Shown: positions 62,903 through 64,000 of the stretch, piece by piece
How positions within the stretch are numbered: position 1 is the stretch's first letter
Layout of the letters: every line of letters starts with the position of its first letter
From: JARKPK01 sp964631235
Lineage (GTDB): Bacteria > Planctomycetota > Planctomycetia > Pirellulales > Thermoguttaceae
Direction of reading: 5' to 3'
Length of the DNA: 64,000 bases
NCBI GenBank assembly: GCA_964631235.1
Contig: CAZVZX010000008.1
Span: 62,001-126,000, forward strand
Made by a program: the position numbers and the translations under genes
The notes under the pieces: model-generated
What the model was told of the DNA's origin: nothing
The model's input: the letters and a program-made list of their open reading frames with translations, nothing else
Database searches by the model: none

Positions 62903-63080
62903 TTTATTCGTCTTAGGAAAGCTCATGGATCCGGTTTTTCCGTGATCGAACCGGTCCCTGCGCGCCGGCCTCGCTGCTGTGCTGATGTGTGGGGCCGATG
63001 TTCGGCGGGCATGCGGCGCGTAGCCGTCGCAACGACCAGGCTGCCCCAGCGCGTCTCGCAACCGAGTGAATCGATTAGCC

Positions 63081-64000
63081 ATGCATCAAAACGCTGATCT
63101 CTGGGCCCATTGCCTGCAATACGCAACCGCCAGCGATGTCGGATTGCGACGCGCCAATAACCAAGATGCGTTCAACGTGGCACTGGCGTCGGACCAATCC
63201 GCCTGGCAGGCTCGGGGGCATCTGTTCTTGGTGGCCGACGGCATGGGCGCGCACGCAGCCGGCGAGCTGGCCAGCAAGATTGCCGCCGATGTCATTCCGT
63301 TGACCTATCACAAGCTTTCTGCGCTATCGCCGCCCGAGGCGCTCGTCAATGCCATTTGGGACGCGAACAAACAGATTCACGCGCGCGGGCAAGCGAGCGA
63401 AGATTTCAAAGGGATGGGCACGACGTGCAGTGTGCTTGCTCTCTTGCCACTGGGAGCGCTTGTGGCCCATGTGGGCGACAGCCGAGTTTATCGAATTCGC
63501 CAAGGGCGGCTCGAACAAATCACGTTCGACCATAGCTTGGTTTGGGAAATGAACTATAACCAAGCCAAGCTGCCCGCCGGCGCGGCTGAATTGGTGGGCA
63601 AAAACATCATCACTCGGTCGCTTGGGCCGAATCCTGTCGTGCGCGTTGATCTGGAAGGCCCGCACCCGCTGCTTCCCGGCGACACGTTTGTGTTATGTAG
63701 CGACGGGCTGTCTGGGCCGGTAAAGGACGAAGAGATCGGCCTGACTGCTTCTTGCTTACCTCCGGAGGAGGCCGTTGCCGCATTGGTCAACTTGGCCAAC
63801 TTGCGCGGCGGCCCCGACAACATCACGGTGATTGTCGTCAAGGTGCTCGGTCCGCAGGTGTGCTCTGAGGCAGGAAACGCAGCGCCCGCGGCACCCGCTC
63901 CGGTTCGGCACGGTCGCGTCGCGCCCTGGGTATGGATTTGGCTTGGGGTTGCGATAGCGACGGCCGCGATGTTGGGCATGATGGCGCAGTGGCTGCCTGC
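63081..64000 (+). CDS. PP2C-family protein phosphatase, 5' part
   Basis: Open to the right edge, with 306 codons visible. The PPM/PP2C motifs are ASDVGLRRANNQDAFNV (first metal Asp region), LFLVADGMGAHAAGE (DGMG with the second Asp), GTTCSVLAL, HVGDSRVYRIRQG, LCSDGLSGPV and GGPDNITVIVV. After an Ala/Pro-rich linker, a membrane helix begins with WVWIWLGVAIATAAMLG. It probably counteracts the Ser/Thr kinases that are abundant in planctomycetes. The ATG at 63081 has no strong ribosome-binding site but gives the right N-terminus. Confidence 0.9.
   Translation, partial: MHQNADLWAHCLQYATASDVGLRRANNQDAFNVALASDQSAWQARGHLFLVADGMGAHAAGELASKIAADVIPLTYHKLSALSPPEALVNAIWDANKQIHARGQASEDFKGMGTTCSVLALLPLGALVAHVGDSRVYRIRQGRLEQITFDHSLVWEMNYNQAKLPAGAAELVGKNIITRSLGPNPVVRVDLEGPHPLLPGDTFVLCSDGLSGPVKDEEIGLTASCLPPEEAVAALVNLANLRGGPDNITVIVVKVLGPQVCSEAGNAAPAAPAPVRHGRVAPWVWIWLGVAIATAAMLGMMAQWLP

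Larger units (their letters stand above)
62306..63080. other. Intergenic region with two family 1 repeats
   Basis: About 775 bases between divergent genes. Two family 1 copies (62480-62578 and 62808-62902) lie in the same orientation. No gene was recognised between them. Confidence 0.45.

Overview
The window (about 60% GC, dense coding on both strands, most open frames in the antisense of real genes being shadows) looks like a chromosome segment of a planctomycete, most likely of the Pirellulales/Planctomycetales type. The signs are three secreted sulfatases together with other secreted glycan enzymes, Tat-exported Gfo/Idh/MocA and six-hairpin proteins, a PEP-CTERM-anchored beta-strand-repeat giant protein, a XylR-like regulator, futalosine-route menaquinone synthesis (MqnD), two GroELs at one locus, and small lipoproteins of a kind common in that phylum. 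The assignment is inference from gene content; no 16S gene is present.

Layout. 1-6.2 kb: end of nuoN, an unrecognised helical protein, tatD, a CxxC redoxin, mqnD, dnaX and, immediately upstream of dnaX on the same strand, the small SRP RNA. 6.5-9.0 kb: an HpnE-like FAD amine-oxidase-fold protein with a planctomycete kinase-type N-terminal domain, preceded by an HTH-only LuxR protein. 9.5-17.5 kb: Tat-exported oxidoreductase, TadG-like von Willebrand protein, comB, menaquinone methyltransferase (menG/ubiE), pabB and a glycine-zipper lipoprotein. 17.8-39.5 kb: a glycan island with a GH2 enzyme, a POT/MFS transporter, a XylR-type AraC regulator, a 1216-residue PEP-CTERM beta-strand-repeat protein, a transglutaminase-like protein, a SGNH/DUF303 esterase, a six-hairpin glycosidase, a GH29 fucosidase-like protein and three sulfatases with a 74-residue ORF wedged between the last two by ATGA overlaps. 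39.5-40.1 kb: nested transposon-end remnants and tRNA-Gly(CCC). 40.3-52.6 kb: housekeeping genes (a ketosynthase homologue lacking the active-site Cys, alaS, an rsuA/rluB-type pseudouridine synthase, pyrK, tsaD, birA, a beta-helix protein, yacG, fmdB). 53.1-59.3 kb: chaperone block reading leftwards groEL2-groES-groEL1, terminator, dnaJ-grpE. 59.7-64 kb: ABM monooxygenase, two small lipoproteins and the start of a PP2C phosphatase.

The most unusual structure is not a gene. Twelve well-aligning copies (plus one internally deleted and one doubtful copy) of a roughly 95-base element lie only in intergenic gaps, in both orientations, often next to a start or stop codon. They share a left block resembling CACAATTGCGGAAGCGGC, a variable centre in two subtypes, and a right block resembling GTTTGAACCGCTTTCCGTC followed by CGCGGT. 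A second, unrelated hairpin element of about 98 bases with inverted ends occurs three times. The convincing copies of both families are missing from the interval 28.5-44.9 kb, which contains most of the glycan-enzyme island. I name these families 1 and 2 below.
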